Assembly (NCBI GenBank): GCA_004794785.1 | Contig: SJOL01006428.1 | Span: 676,223-740,222 of the forward strand | Direction: 5' to 3' | DNA from: Opisthorchis felineus | Lineage: Eukaryota > Platyhelminthes > Trematoda > Opisthorchiida > Opisthorchiidae | DNA: 64,000 bases | In this document: in pieces, positions 13,561 through 27,029 of the stretch | How the letters are laid out: every line of letters starts with the position of its first letter | How positions within the stretch are numbered: position 1 is the first letter of the stretch | Notes under the pieces: model-generated | What the model was told of the DNA's origin: nothing | The model's input: only the letters and a program-made list of their open reading frames with translations | The model's database searches: none | Translations under genes and position numbers: made by a program

Positions 13561-16096
13561 AATTCTAATGAGATAGATAAAAGAGAAATAATGTCTCACA
13601 TTACAAAATCTGTTTGAGTGGCTTGTGGTGTAGTCACCATGCTCTAAACAATGTGAAAGTTCAAAAAGCGCGATATCGACTAACTGTCTGGTCGCACGCA
13701 TTTAACTGGTTTGCATAAAGTGCTTGATTTTTAACCATCTTGAACACAGCTGTCTGGATCACTGATAAATTATTCAAATTTCCTCGATAGAAGAATGATT
13801 ACTCCAGGGTTGAATGACCTGGTTTTCTTGTCGGTCTTCATACACGTTAACTGATAGGCATTATTTAAAACCGTTGCATGTCTAAAATGATTTTTTGTAC
13901 AAAGGCATTTAAATATAGTCTAAAATGTAAAACAAATTTTAAATGAAATTCAAGTCCTCGTTATTTTGGTGCTTTGGTTGCCAGCTGTAGAAGTCGTAAA
14001 TTCTAGGAAGATCGTTATGAATGGAGGCCAGTCTATCAGAATCTAATTACTACGTTTTAACATGCATATTTTGTTTCAGTTGGCGGTGCTCAAAATTATT
14101 AAGGCGCGTTCTAATCAAGTTACTTAAACAATCTAACTGAAGAAAGTTTCGTTTTGGTGATATTTTTCCATATATTAAGTGGTCCGGATTCGAGCAGTAA
14201 ATGAACCCCTAACAATGATATTCTGACAACTATGTCTTCTGTGGCTACCAAATAATTTATTCTATTTCGCAAGGATTTTGGAAACTGGCATAAACTTTGG
14301 CACGTTAATTTTTGCGCATTATCCGTTTGGTTGTGCTGGTTATCATGTTTTAAAATAAATCACTGATTGGATCTGATCTGGTTTGCATTGATTCAGCAAC
14401 TGGGGGTTAATTCCTTTGAAAGATTTCCTCTCAACAGCTTGCCTTCAGCAGACAGTACCTTAGTGAACGAAAACCTGCGGCTAATTCCTTTTGGCCTTGG
14501 CATGTCTCTATTTTTACAACCATTTTGCGGGGTGGAACAAAAATCCATGCAACTGATTTAACGTGACCGAAGTTTTCAATAGTGTTTCACCGTCCCCGAT
14601 GATTTGCCAAAAGGTAGAATGCACTGCGGAAACTGACTCAGGACACTGCAACAATATATAGGGATATAATGCTAAAAGGGATATCCGGGGAAAGAATAAT
14701 TGTGCCGCGTGTACACAACATACACCAGACGGGACACTGTATGCTGTGGCATAAGAAGGCGTGGATCAGACCGAGGTTTGTAGCAAATGATGACGTGATT
14801 TCAGCAGAAGGAATAATACTCGTGCATACGCAAATGAATGATGGAAATAATCGAGTTTGGTGAAGTGTCAAACTCTTTTTATAACCTGTCGACATATTTG
14901 ACTATATTTTATTCCCTGCATTTTTAATTGGGTGGACTAATTTTGGTTACGCTTTATTAATTTCGTTAATGTTTTAAGTTTGACAACTTACCCAAGATAC
15001 TGAACTCCATGTTATTGGCGTTGAGAATTTAAATTAGGCTCTCCTGCCTCTTCGTTCGATTCACTCCAAATCTACCTCAAATCTTACAGCTGCAACTGAC
15101 AAGTGTGGTTTTCCGTCAACCAACACATTATTTGAGACCCAAACGTAGCTCAGCTGGTTGGAAAGCAATATACTGACACTTCGGAAGCAGTACCGTGTAA
15201 CGCTGATTTTCTAATGATTTTGACTGCGACTGCTTTTTCGAGTTAGTGGTGTGAACCGAGTTGTCAATAATTTCAGCCCGGAACAGGTCATCTGTCTGAT
15301 AGAGGTGCCTGTGGAATGCCGGTAGTATTCGTCTCATAGTGTTGGCGCAAGGTACCTTTCAATAAATGATTCACCGTTGACGAGCCAAAAACGGAATCAA
15401 TCAATGGCATGTAGGCGTGCATCACACGATATATCATCTTCTGCAGCCAACTAGTTGAGTAACAAAACCGAGGTTATTTTTTTCACGATGTGCATTTGTA
15501 CGCATCTGCAGTAGCACATTCGTCTTGAGCACACATTCCGAGTGTGTACGCGACATCAATAGATTTTTTATTCTTTTATGAAACGAAATCGATAGGATGT
15601 CAGGGCGCTGTCATGCATAAGATCTTATGGCTACTGATGGTATGGGCATTCTTTTGTTGTTCTGAGGTTTGTTGTGATCAACGAATGATCACTGGTGATG
15701 TACCCTTGTTTAGAGAAAAAATGTTTTTGTCAGGTTCGGTAAACAGACGAACAGCAGACAGATCCATAACCAGTAACATGAACTGAATAGGTGTCCAGCA
15801 CAACGAAGCCCCATAGAACACCTCGTTGAAGCTTCCCACATTATTGTGTTGACACAATACACTACACATAAGGTTGCGTAAAATTCTTCGACAGTTCATG
15901 ACGGGTTTCTCCCCTCCTGGGGATCATCAGAAAAACATTGTAGACCAATGATTCAGCTTGGGTCAAGATAAGCCTTCCATCAAAACCACATTGGTATACA
16001 GATGAGAGCACTAATCGAATTCCTTCATGAACCTTGAAAATGACCAACCGTGTGTAATACAGAGACAGGTTTGATAATGAATATTCATATTTTTCA

Positions 16097-16347
16097 TTAA
16101 GTAGCAAACAATTCTCTCACAGGACTTAGCGGTTCGACATCGTAACCACTATTCGAATAGTCTGATGTCCGATTTTCTTGTCCTGAGCAGATTGACACAT
16201 TTGGGGTGGTGGAGGCGAGAAAGCCAGAGGTTGCGGTTTATTCCACGAACCTCCCATATATTCATCAGAACCACTTATAGCAACCGTCGAATGTTGTTGG
16301 GCAGATCCATTTCCATAATTTCGCGTACCTGGTTGAGCAAACATGTT
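16097..16347 (-). CDS. Candidate terminal exon with a possible frameshift, unidentified gene
   Basis: A minus-strand frame opens after a candidate acceptor (GTATATGCTGCAATCAG, exon start 16347). It encodes a Gly/Ser/Gln/Pro-rich stretch: NMFAQPGTRNYGNGSAQQHS, then GSDEYMGGSWNKPQPLAFSP and PPPQMCQSAQ. It then closes within about 20 codons at 16126. The next frame over continues with equally protein-like text, ENRTSDYSNSGYDVEPLSPV then RELFAT and a stop at 16097. A one-base change near 16165-16180 would join the two. This looks like the disordered C-terminus of a regulatory protein, but no domain is present. It may be a pseudogene, a sequencing error or chance. Confidence 0.3.
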
Positions 16348-16888
16348 CTGATTGCAGCATATACCCAGAGTTTCGAGGATGAATCTACCGCATTTGAAGT
16401 TGCACCTTAGGTGAACTTTGAATTTGGATTCAGATATTTTACTAACAACACCTGACGCTCTATTTTGAATTTTTTTCCTAGCGAGGGAGCAATGGAACGA
16501 GTTGCCTAAATACGCAACTGTGTATCCATCTGTCATTTTATTCAGCTTGTGAGTGCATTGAGATCCTTATAGTGAGCTTTTACCGGCACATGAATTTTCG
16601 GGCTAAGAAGAGGTGAAACCTAACTTCTGCCAAACTTGCTCTCCTCAGCTTCTGGTGAATCTTTTAACGATTGTTGCCAGGTGTAGTGAGAACATCTACC
16701 TTTACCAACTGTGGTTAATAAACCTAAAATTGGGGCTGCCACCATGAATAAGGAGAAAGAATGCCTTCAGATGGCTTTTTGGTATTGAAAAACGGTCTCT
16801 TCAGCTAGCAGCGTTCACGGAAGAATGGCTAGCGCAAATTTACGCGTCTTATTGAGCATTCTTGGACTGAGTGGAGGGCACGTACACG

Positions 16889-16909
16889 GTGTACACACGT
16901 GGTGTACAC
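16889..16909. repeat. Paired GTGTACAC palindromes around CACGTG
   Basis: Two self-complementary octamers GTGTACAC (16889-16896 and 16902-16909) flank a CACGTG at 16896-16901, within a longer CA/TG-rich stretch. Confidence 0.6.
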
Positions 16910-19665
16910 TCAGATTTCTTCTACGAAATAGCGAAATCACCAGTACACAATTAAGCATGGGCCCGATAGAACCACATTTGAATAGAGCAAAACACAGAAG
17001 GACGTATTGTTTTGATTGTTTGACACCGTAATCAAGCACTAACTCAAGCAGATATATGTTATGCTGATATTACTTATTTTTGAAATTATAAAGACGGAGC
17101 AAGACTCAAGTATTTGGAATTTTTGATCCCGACAAGATAAAATTTGCAGTTAAATTACACTTTCACAGAGTAATCAACCTAAATTAGAGCCACCTCAGAT
17201 CGCAGAAATCTTTGTCTGTCACAGGGTGATTCAGTTTTTGGCTGAGTATAATAGGTCATTGCAAACTGTACAGAAATTCCCACAGTACAGAGGTCTTTCA
17301 GCCTTCAAATGTAATTCTTTTTGACACCCAATCTTTATCTGAAATTTTGAAGGCTTTCTAATGCAACGGAATTGAGTTTTTATCTGACTATACCGCTCCT
17401 ATTCGTCTGTCTATTTTCGTTTTCATGCTCGATAAGGTCTGTGCTACTAATTGTGACAATGACCGTAGTTTTTTCAATTGTCCAGAGAAGGTGGAATTAA
17501 GCATATATTTTGTTGAGTCCAACAGATAAAATATGGCAAGTAGCAAAAGTGAACGTTTCAGCTGGTTGTCTGCACGGTTTGCTTTTCCGTCAGAAGCTGA
17601 TATGGCTTGACAGTGTTCTTCCACAAGGACACGCAATTTCAACCGCTTCTTAGCTAGTTACAGGGATCTCAATAGTAATAACACTGATAAATGTTAGCAG
17701 ATTTAAAAATCATCATACGACGACGATGTCTTGTATTTGTAAGAAGAAAAAAGAGCAAAATTGCCATTTGTAAAAATGTTTAATGAATGGGTTATACTGA
17801 ATTGCAAAAGCATGTTCAGTACCTGAACAAACAACAGTTTCCTATCATCCTGTGACAATGTATTCAAGTCCAACCACATGCCTCTGTGACTACAAACGAA
17901 GAGTTTATGGCGGGAGATTGGTAGGGAATTTATGGTTTGTTTCAAATCCGGCAGGATAAAAAACCTGTGTCACATGCAGACGCAGTATTCAGCCAAACTA
18001 GGTTTTCATGGAATTCCACTACAGAAAAGTCTGACTTTAGTCCCACAAATTTTGAACTCTGTCAATCCTGTTTAGAACTCCTGTTACTATCATTATTTTA
18101 AGGACCGAATATTGCCTTACAGAATGTGTTGCTGCGCGTTATACAAAGATCCCACAATCCGACAAAAGATAACTACTCTCTAGTGAAGCGTTGGCTTAGC
18201 GCCTTGTGCATGCCCAGATTTAAAATGTGCACATTTGACATATGCGTTTTCCAGAATAATAACTCGCGAAATTCTCTTTTTTTCAAGCGTGTGGAAAACT
18301 ATGGTTGCCTCTTCTCCAACTTGGCCTCAACTTGTGCGACTTAGTCTAACAAAAGTTTTGGTTGAGGCTGAAAAATGCATGTAGAGAGGATGGTATGGTA
18401 GTGAACAGCACCTGGATAAAAACGGCAACATTATTTGGTATAGGATCCTAGGAATAAAGGGGTGAAGATTCGAAAAAAACTCCCTCTACAGGCTCACGCT
18501 GAGCTGTTTAGACCGATCGTGCTTTATACCGCATAAATATGTCCCAAAGCGACAATCAAGATATCTGTTAGGTTTCCGTCCTAAGCTTCTGTGCAGTAGA
18601 AAATACATTGCACGACCGTATTTGCCCAAAGGCCCAAAGCTAGTCACGATTGAAGCCAATTATTTTGTGAAAAATGAATGCCTCAACAGCAAATTTTTTC
18701 AATGATGGTTGCAACATCGTCTTCTCAGATGACAGTGCATCTGTTATACTGCACAGTTGTCATATCAGAAGTCCGTAGGACCATAAGGTTGAAACGAATA
18801 ATCCTACTAATTTCACACTCGCTGGGTTAGCATGGCTGAGGGCCTGTGGGTCACGTATTTCTGCTCGAGATCTGCTACACAAACATTTTGACTTATTCCT
18901 TAGTAAAACGGATACTGTCGACGTTCTCACAAGAGTTTGATTGTGCAAACGAATTCACCAACAGAATAAGCGTAACTACAGTCTACTTGGGGTTAATTGA
19001 AGCCATTTGATTTTAAAACCACTACATAGTTGTCCAATTGAAATAACGCCAGTTGACACCTTTGCACAGCAATGATGGATCAGTCTGTATGGTTACCTAT
19101 TAAAAATCCACAAACTACCCGGGCTGTGACCGAGCTGGGTTACGGGGTATCCAGAATGGAGAAAGTTCAACAATTTGAAATCTCCCATAGTCATCATCCA
19201 TCGCATGGTTGATCTGCTGGTGTCTGGAGAAATACTCCCGTCGTGCACAGTAGAGACGAACTCAGTATTGAACTCACAATATTAATTACCGTCATACCAA
19301 TGTATTTAACTCCAAGGTTCTTCTCACGTATCGTGTAGTTTTTAGTGCACTCTGAAAATCGCGCGATATATCAGGCAGATTGACAATCTGATTTCTCCAC
19401 ACCAAAAACTCTTTACATTATGGCTTACTCATGAGTAGTCATCTTGTGCAGTGTAGAAACGGGCCAGCAGTATAGATGCGTTTCTGCGTGTGACGGGCAC
19501 GTGTTCAGACGACTATTTCGTTGACCTTCTTATTCACGTTGTTTTATTTTTTCGCTTGAGCTATTCGAGTAAACTCTCCACTAGACAAGATTCCGGCACG
19601 AGTTACGCAATGCTGTTGATGAATATCCAGCTTGATGTGCAGCCGCAGCATTCTTTTAAACTTAC

Positions 19666-19761
19666 CATTAAAACGAGTGAACGAGTGTGCATAAAAACCG
19701 TAGTCTCGTTTACATAACTTCAGCGTTTCCCGTAACCAGTCCTCAGTTGCTTGGGACGGCA
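19666..19761 (-). CDS. Candidate small exon, unidentified
   Basis: The minus-strand frame VPSQATEDWLRETLKLCKRD then YGFYAHSFTRFN ends at a perfect donor (AATG then GTAAGT, GT at 19664-19665). The upstream acceptor (ATACACAAG) has no pyrimidine tract and is weak. No domain is recognised. The composition is protein-like, but the evidence is thin. Confidence 0.15.
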
Positions 19762-22700
19762 CTTGTGTATCCCATATTTGTCCAGGATGTTACTCCTGGT
19801 AACAGTTAAACATTTGGTTCGATTTTAAACTTTCCTCTGAGTAACCATAATCAGCGAGAGTCTACCAAGAAAGTTCTAATAGTTGTTTACTTACGAAGGA
19901 TCCCTAAATGCAGTAAGCAAGATCAAGAGCCTGTGGTATTTACTTCAGCCATTAGTTTACAGCCCAGTCACTTGACTGAATTACGGAGAAAAATTATTTG
20001 AGGTTGGGACCCAAAGCGTATGTGGCACCTCTTCGCCGAATGACTACTCAACGAAGCAAAGGGTTATTCAGTGGCAGACGTTCGGATTGAAGGTTACTGG
20101 CATTTAAATACAGGTTTTTCACTCCGAACTTATGATCACCTCTTCCAGAATGCCGTGAACTCTGTAATCCGCGCCCTGGGTTCTAAGGGCTCGGTTGAGA
20201 AACCCGAGTGTTAATCTCCATTTGGACATACCGGAGGTACTGAGCGCGCAAAAGTACAGGAAGTCACAATCTGTCACACTCTGCTAGTTAATTGGCTGGA
20301 ATGTGACCGACTGTGTGCACTTCCGTCCTTTCCTGCATCACGCTTTTTATTGTATCGATTGTATTGTACCGATTATGTTCTTTTTGGTTGGATCTCAGTT
20401 ACTTTCCGGAGTTGAACCAGCAAGGACAACAATGAGCTCTTCTCCGTCATTGTTTATCAAGAGCGGATTCCATTGCGAACCAAACTTCGGGCATTCCTGT
20501 GATTTCATAATCTCAGCAATAAAGAACATGTGTGATCAGAGATGACGGTCTCGAATTCAGAGTCGTCCCTTGTGGTTTTCCACATACAAGGACATTGTGG
20601 AATACCTGTGTGGTATCCAATACGACGCTGCCATGCATGAATTTTAGAAATCCGACCTTAAATTAAGCGAACGCAAAGTTTAATGAAGCCAGTAAGGTGT
20701 GCCCTTCTTTAGTATTAGTACCAACTCCTGCCCCGAAAATGTGAGTCCTAAAGAGCGACTAGTACACGCATCAGCATTTTCGCAACAGCGACATTTTGAG
20801 CTTCATTATTTCTGGTTGTGTTGTCGTGTAGCCTTGTTTGCGGGATAGATTAGACAGCGGACGTTTTGCGATGTGTCCAACAGTCATTACGCTTTCAGGC
20901 GGCAAGTTTATCACGAAGTCTAAACATCTATTTTACATCGCGTAGGTCGTTATCATTTGAAAGAATTAGTCTTTTAATTCGAGTCTTAATTCAATGTCGG
21001 CCGGCTTGGAACTACAAAAGTTTGATGTTTAGCCAGCGGAACTAGTTTGTTGGAATAAACAGGTCCGGAAACGCTGCCCTATAAGTCCCTCTATGATCTA
21101 CTATCGAAATAATTTCCTTGTACTCAGACAATACTTGTTCATGTCGACAAAAAAATTAGCGGCGTGATGAAAGATCCAGTATGTTTGCTGGTTATGTGTG
21201 CCAAGATTTATTTATTTGTTTGGTCACGTTTGCACGAATCGTCAAAAGCGTTGTATCCTGTCTCCAAATTACTCGTGTCAAATGTACAAGCCAGGTCTGG
21301 ACTTTTGCGCACTAAATTATGTGCTACAAATGTGATTCAGGATACAGCTTCATCTTAGTGATTGTTCCTTTTTACATAAATTAAAACATCTACACAGATT
21401 GTGGGTTTACTGCGGGCAACCCTCTGCAGCCAAAGCTTTTGGTTGGTACTATTCATTTCCTGCCATTAACGTGAAAGCGTTGGATTCACAGGTAAGCAAA
21501 ATTGGACCGTTTGTTAGAAGCTACAGTGTTCCTACAAAGGAATCGATCAGTTCAGTTTAATTTTATTACTGTGCTCTTGCCCTGGAGCAATATACATTCT
21601 CTAAGCAAATATGAGTAGTCAGTGTTAAATTCGGCGCGTTACAAAACTACTTTGCTTCCAATTAGAGTGGGTAAATCCTCGGACATTTTTTATCTGCTTC
21701 GATCTTTACGAGAAATACCATCGGTGTTTATTCAGGAGAGTTCGGTGCTTCGTTCTTACAGACAAACCTATCAAACGCCAGCTTGTACGGACAAAAGGAT
21801 TTTAAACGAATCAGAACGTATAGAATTAGCACCCAATTAAACGGAGCAGATGTATTTTAAAGTCTCTGAGTGTTGGATTCCACAAACATGTAACTGATAT
21901 ATGTAAGACACTCCAAGCCAGCTTTTAGCTGTACGTCTGACGGAATTTCCGGAAGTAAAAGGCATGCTTAGAAGCACTCGGTATCAGAATTGCTGTGCAA
22001 ACCGCATCTTAGGAGAAATGTTTTGTTACCGGGCGCAGCTTTTACTGATAGGCAGAACACATCTGCCCTTATTCGTCGCAGCTTTCTAAGTGAGACTACT
22101 CCTATAATACGGACGACCGTTTCAGAACTTAAGGATGTTATTTTCAATGACGGAGACTTGAAATGTTGTTGTTTTATCCACCGTGGGGATCAAACTTCAA
22201 AAACCCCAAACGATAAACATAAACATTTACACGCTTGATTCTACTGCTGTTTTGTATTTCACTACATGTAATCCCACAACGCTTGTGTACAGCCCAATAC
22301 TATGTATGGGCATACAGATGATGGCGTTAAAGCCACATCATTGTGTCTCGAACAGCCATTACTACACGCAACAATGCATCAATTTTCTCTTAACGTCTGA
22401 TTTCCTACAAATATATAAGGTTCGGCATGGGACTGGAATCGGGCGCAGATATAGGAAACGGGCTGTGATCATTTTCCTCTACGATTCAACGGAGCACTAA
22501 TGTGACCTTGACGTTTGGTTACTAACTTTTTTCTACGTCTTCATCGAGGTCAAGCGAGCATGTATACTAGTTGTAAACGGTTGCACGATTTGTATAGCTT
22601 GCATTCACATCATTCTCGTTTCAAACGTTTTCTCGTGACTTTACATAATTGTTCTGATTCGTTCAAAGCGGAGACCTTACGAAGTGAATTTTCTCTTTTC

Positions 22701-23234
22701 TCACAGCTTATCAACCATGTTAGGATACCTGACACGTGGTGCTAGTGTGATAACACTGTTCTAGCAGCGCATGCTGGATGCACCTGAACACACATCACAC
22801 ACACCACATCATTTTTGATTAATTAATGGCCAGCTGCAAATCGCTCACGACAGTGCATTGTGGTTTGGTGGCAGGTCAACTCGCTAGGCTTCTCAAACAG
22901 CAAATAAAGTTGTGCTGGCTGAACTTCGAGTTGTCTTGACTCCATTGAAACAAGCCTAATGGGAGCTTAGAATAAAATAATAACCCAAACGTTGGCAAAA
23001 TGAAAGAGTTTGAATCCGCTTGTCGGTTAAGCTCAAAAACCAGTGTGAAAATTCAACACAGTTCGGAATGATGGATTGTCGTTCTCAAAGTGAAAGTATT
23101 CCGACGACTGCCTGATTAATCCTTATCTTCAATGCTAAGTTTAGCAACCTCTAATGTAAGGCAACATACGTTTTCAGGAGCATTGAAAATCCCCATCCCC
23201 CTCATCGAAGCTACCTTTCGACTCTGCTCTGGGT

Positions 23235-23266
23235 GATCGCTCTGTGAAACGATCACTCTGTGAGCT
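23235..23266. repeat. 16-bp tandem duplication
   Basis: GATCGCTCTGTGAAAC is followed at once by GATCACTCTGTGAGCT, two units that differ at a few bases. Confidence 0.7.
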
Positions 23267-25586
23267 ATGTTTATCAGAAACTTCTTCGGTTACAAAAATT
23301 ACTTCATTATTAGCATCTTATTAGACGAATGCTTGTTAGCCTCATCGGGCTATGAGTAGTCTACAAGAATCCATTGCTATTTCTCAGAATGGTAACGATA
23401 GCTTGGACATTAGTATAAACACCCTCGAAGAAGCTGTTCATTTCGTACCTCAGGCTAAAACTGCTTCATTTTTTGGTATACTGATGCCAGCCAAAAGGTT
23501 AAACTGCAGTATTCTTGACCAACTCAGGTAAGCAGACGACGTACAAGATATAAGCAGTCTCTCCATCAAAATGGTACAGACCACAGTTAGGAGGAAGTGT
23601 ATACATATGAACTAGACAGCAGGTTATGCAAATCAGAAATTCGACTTATATATAAAAAATGTTCCAGTCGGCCCTGTAACACTTTCATCTATATCTCAGT
23701 GGCATTGGAGCATCTGTAAGTGCATGTATGGCGACGGAATTTCCTATGTATTTCTTATCCAGGGAATATTTTATCATTCACTTTCATTCTTCAGTCGGAA
23801 ATATTATTGTGGCTACTTTGGTAACAATCCACTAAATATTTTCGGGGTCCGCTTCGAACAGCATCAGTGGGAACTGTTCTGCCATCTGAGAAATTGGACT
23901 AAAAACATGATACATTTTGTTTTAGTTGAACAAATTCTAATCAGTCATCTATTTTAATGACCTATCTTCCGTTGAGTTTTTCACAATGATTTTTGCTTTG
24001 ATTTTATTGAGAAAGGGATTTTAACAAAAATTCAGACTCAAACGACATGAGCTTATCATGATTCACAGAAGAAACCGAAAAGCTGAACCTAATCTGGGCA
24101 TTCCTCTCATAATGCTGGACACCAAACCTATTTATAAAAATAACGAGTGCCGTAGCCTGTGTTCTACGAAATTACACTCGCTTTCGTCATAAGAATCAAC
24201 TCTCAGCATGGCTTCACTTGATGCTTAACCTTTAGAATAAATGTTGAACAGCACCGCTCATTTTGACTTCCTTTAAACGCCTTTTGTTCTCTTACGTCAA
24301 TCCTGTGAACATGGCGCAAAAGACCGTCAAATTTACCCCGTCGAAGTTTGTGTAACCACAAACCACCTTTCTCTTGCTTTTGGTAGCAGGTTTTTTCCCA
24401 AACGAGTGCCATATTTGAAAGCTGGAGAATACTGCAGTAGTCCTTAGTTAACCTTAGGGCAAATGGCGGGAGAAAATCACAAAATTTCCTGGTGAAGCAC
24501 GTGAAACCTTTTAAGATTTTTTGGTTTAAATGTCAATTATTGCAGAAACATCGATATGATAGTTTTATTGTCAAATACTATTTCGATGAGGCATGGGCTC
24601 TTGCCCGGCGCATCACTTCTTTGACAGCGAGCACGAACAGGGAAATACAATAAGTTAACTTTCCATAAACTCCAGAGGATGAGCCGGATCAGTCACTGGC
24701 CGGTCACAACCCTTTTCAAATTGTCTGTTGCCATTCACTTCGAAGTTACCTTGTGACTGAATCTGCCACCAGCCATATCCACGCCCTCAGTGACACCGGC
24801 AAAGTGTGTTCTACTGCTAGAGTTTTGTTATCGTTATTTGGTTGCAATTCCATTGGTAAATATAAGGGTGCCTTCTGCTCATTTTTACTGGGACCGGATG
24901 TGATATTTTATCTAAAGCTCGAAAAAGTTAGGTTTTCTTAGAATATGCCAGTTTGAGTTTTGACAATTTTTGTTGTTTCTCACCAACCTCAGAAAGTTCA
25001 GCTGTCAATGTTGAAAAAGACAGATGATGCACGTAATCAGCACAATCTGCGTGATTAAAATTTTCTTTCACACCATATTGCGAGTAGTAGTCACACTCAC
25101 ACGAAGATGTCCAAACTCTGTATTCCGGGTTTAACATCAGTGAGATATTCACAGACAATAATGATGTACTGTGAACCATCTTTTGTCAAACGTACACTAA
25201 TATCTGTCAGCGATGTGTTCTGTGGACAGTTGTCCACGAATATGGTTCAGCAGTTAGATTTGTATAGCTTAATCACACCTATCACGTTTGATTAAGGTGA
25301 GATAGTTGGTTTCTGAAGAAAAATCAGCTGGCACAAATCAACTGGTTGGCTGAAGAACACAAACTTATAATATATCGTTGGAGGATGAAATTCAAAGGCA
25401 GTTTGGGTTGGACTAAAGGATTTTGGTGGAAATGGCTTTTGAAACCACTTGAACGGCATCCACATGTACTAAATAACAAATATGAAAGAAGCTATTTGGC
25501 GTGAAGGTAACTTGGAGTCTTATGCTGCAAGAATGATCCAATATGTGTCGAAGTGCTCTTGCTAGCGAACGCAACTCTTCAAGTCT

Positions 25587-25588
<2 letters not shown>

Positions 25589-25626
<38 letters not shown>
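25589..25626. repeat. (AT)19 microsatellite
   Basis: Perfect AT dinucleotide run of 38 bases. It sits directly at the 3' end (minus strand) of the retroelement tail, so it may be the element's own tail rather than an independent repeat. Confidence 0.97.
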
Positions 25627-25629
<3 letters not shown>

Positions 25630-25920
25630 GCATGTTTAGGTGGTCGTTGGTTTGTTTGCTGAGCCGGGCAATTTGATTGCAAACGTTTCATCACCAATCG
25701 TAGTGACATCATCAGTGCGTTGTTAGGGAGCGTAGTGGTGCGTAGTGATTGGTTGGTGGTTGTGCAACACTCAGGATTATACCTATTCATTGAATCCAAA
25801 GGATCTTGCGCGCACACTGTAGGAGAATTCTGTCGTGAAATTGATGTGCCATCGATAAATCTTTCATATCCTTCTATCGCACAATAGACAAGAGAACACA
25901 AATGCCCAATAAAGTGTTAC
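25627..25920 (-). mobile_element. Retroelement 3' tail ending at an (AT)n tract
   Basis: On the minus strand this stretch runs from the end of the LINE remnant to an AT microsatellite. One frame contains HQPITTHHYAP, then TDDVTTIGDETFAIKLPG and SANKPTTT, a conceptual peptide I recall as recurring in trematode repeat-derived predictions, which suggests a dispersed element. Retroelement 3' ends commonly abut a simple-sequence tail, as here. I cannot say whether it belongs to the adjacent LINE or is a separate (for example Penelope-like) insertion. Confidence 0.5.
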
Positions 25921-25960
25921 CTCAATATCCAGATGTATTGTGGCTGGCCCAAGCTTACTA

Positions 25961-26020
25961 ATGTAGACCACCAAATGCAACATTTGTCTCCGCAATCCGG
26001 GAAGGCAGCTTGTTATCGAC
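25961..26020 (-). pseudogene. LINE C-terminal remnant (LINE copy A)
   Basis: The minus strand encodes VDNKLPSRIAETNVAFGGLH followed by a stop. This matches the region C-terminal to the reverse transcriptase in RTE-like LINEs (pattern DDEIxxRIxxAxxAFGxL), just after the usual KYLGS motif. It is on the same strand and in the right order relative to the RT fragment at 26254-26649. The 26020-26250 interval probably holds further eroded LINE sequence, but I cannot align it. Confidence 0.6.
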
Positions 26021-26253
26021 TCTCAAGTCCACAGAGGGGGTGCCTTCTATGTAGCAGATATCTTCGCACAGCGTTATACCAAGTCCAATTGTTTGAATGC
26101 AACGTGATTGTTGTTCTGAATCTCATTTGTTGAGAGACTTCCATATTTACACCAAACAAGATGCTGGTAGAATAAATACACTGGGTACTCACTGTAAACT
26201 CACCATCGAATGAGCGACCAAACACAGATGTTTGCAAATTCTGCGTGTATCAC

Positions 26254-26649
26254 CTAAGCATTTCGTTTTAAACCAAGAAGTGCTTCGAGCTGAAGAGATA
26301 ATCTTCTAGACTGTGCTGGACTGCAGGTGAACAGCACTGGAGTTAGAGCGCAGCCCCGCTTCACCATCTTGTCAGTTTTGAACTCAGCAGGGGTATTTTC
26401 ACACGGTTGTACTGAAGCCTCAATAGGCTCTCGCAAACCTCGTAAAAAGAAGTATAAACGGTTCCCTTTTCGGTATATTTGCAGCCGACGCACACTAAAC
26501 ATGAGATCAATCCTGCTACGTCCTAACAGCTCTATGAGGACGTTTTCATCCGGAATAACATATTTGATCCGGCCGAACAGACTGTGTGCAAGGATTCTGC
26601 ATAAAGTGCAAAAGGAACTGATCTCTTGGTAGTTGTTTTTCCCCGTCAA
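26254..26649 (-). pseudogene. Decayed LINE reverse transcriptase fragment (LINE copy A)
   Basis: The minus-strand frame matches the order of motifs in RTE-like LINE reverse transcriptases. NYQEISSFCTLCRILAH corresponds to the usual NYRGISLLSxxxKILAR. GRSRIDLMFSVRRLQ corresponds to GRGTVDMIFxxRQLQ. After an apparent deletion, GLREPIEASVQ and then MVKRGCALTPVLFT correspond to LHxGMxAxV and GVKQGCVLAPTLFS. The segment between the RQLQ block and the LHxGM block, which normally carries the first catalytic aspartate (FVDLxKAFD), is missing, and the (F/Y)ADD motif is not visible. The copy therefore cannot encode a working enzyme. The order and spacing of four separate motifs make the family call good; the exact clade is open. 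Confidence 0.75.
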
Positions 26650-27029
26650 CTACGTTTTCCTTTGACCGGCGGCAGTATTGTGCTGTTCTCAAGGTTTTCT
26701 ATTTTATCCAAATTTTGCAAATCAGGTGAAAAACTGTCTTCCACGCAGTTGAGGCAACTGGGCGGAAACTTTCCTTTCAATGGCACATCCTGCGTCTCAA
26801 AAGTTTGGTTATCATCTTTGGAAGTTCAACACTCCTGGATGAATTGGGAGGGTTCTTCTTGGGGTTATGAGATAACCGTGCAAGATGGCCTAAGTCCCCA
26901 TTGGGCGAGACAGACTTTCCTTCTGAACAGTCGATGTGCCCGGGCTCATGCGGCTTGCATTCAGAAAGGATATACTTGTTACCAGTGGTTTAAACACTAT
27001 AACTCTTTGCGTAGTTATGGTAAAATCTA

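Larger units (their letters stand above)
13560..25560. other. Mostly unannotated, with two weak exon candidates
   Basis: Apart from the candidates at 16097-16347 and 19666-19761, the GTGTACAC pair and the 16-bp tandem duplication, I see no gene. The other frames of 60-105 codons lack domains and splice context. Confidence 0.5.

Noticed and set aside
16815..17039. Overlapping ORFs on both strands
   Set aside because: No domain in either frame; the CA/TG-rich palindromes explain the local lack of stops.
25413..25901. 162-codon minus-strand ORF with a Tyr-Ile repeat
   Set aside because: The repeat is translation of the (AT)n tract, and the rest is retroelement tail in a non-coding frame.
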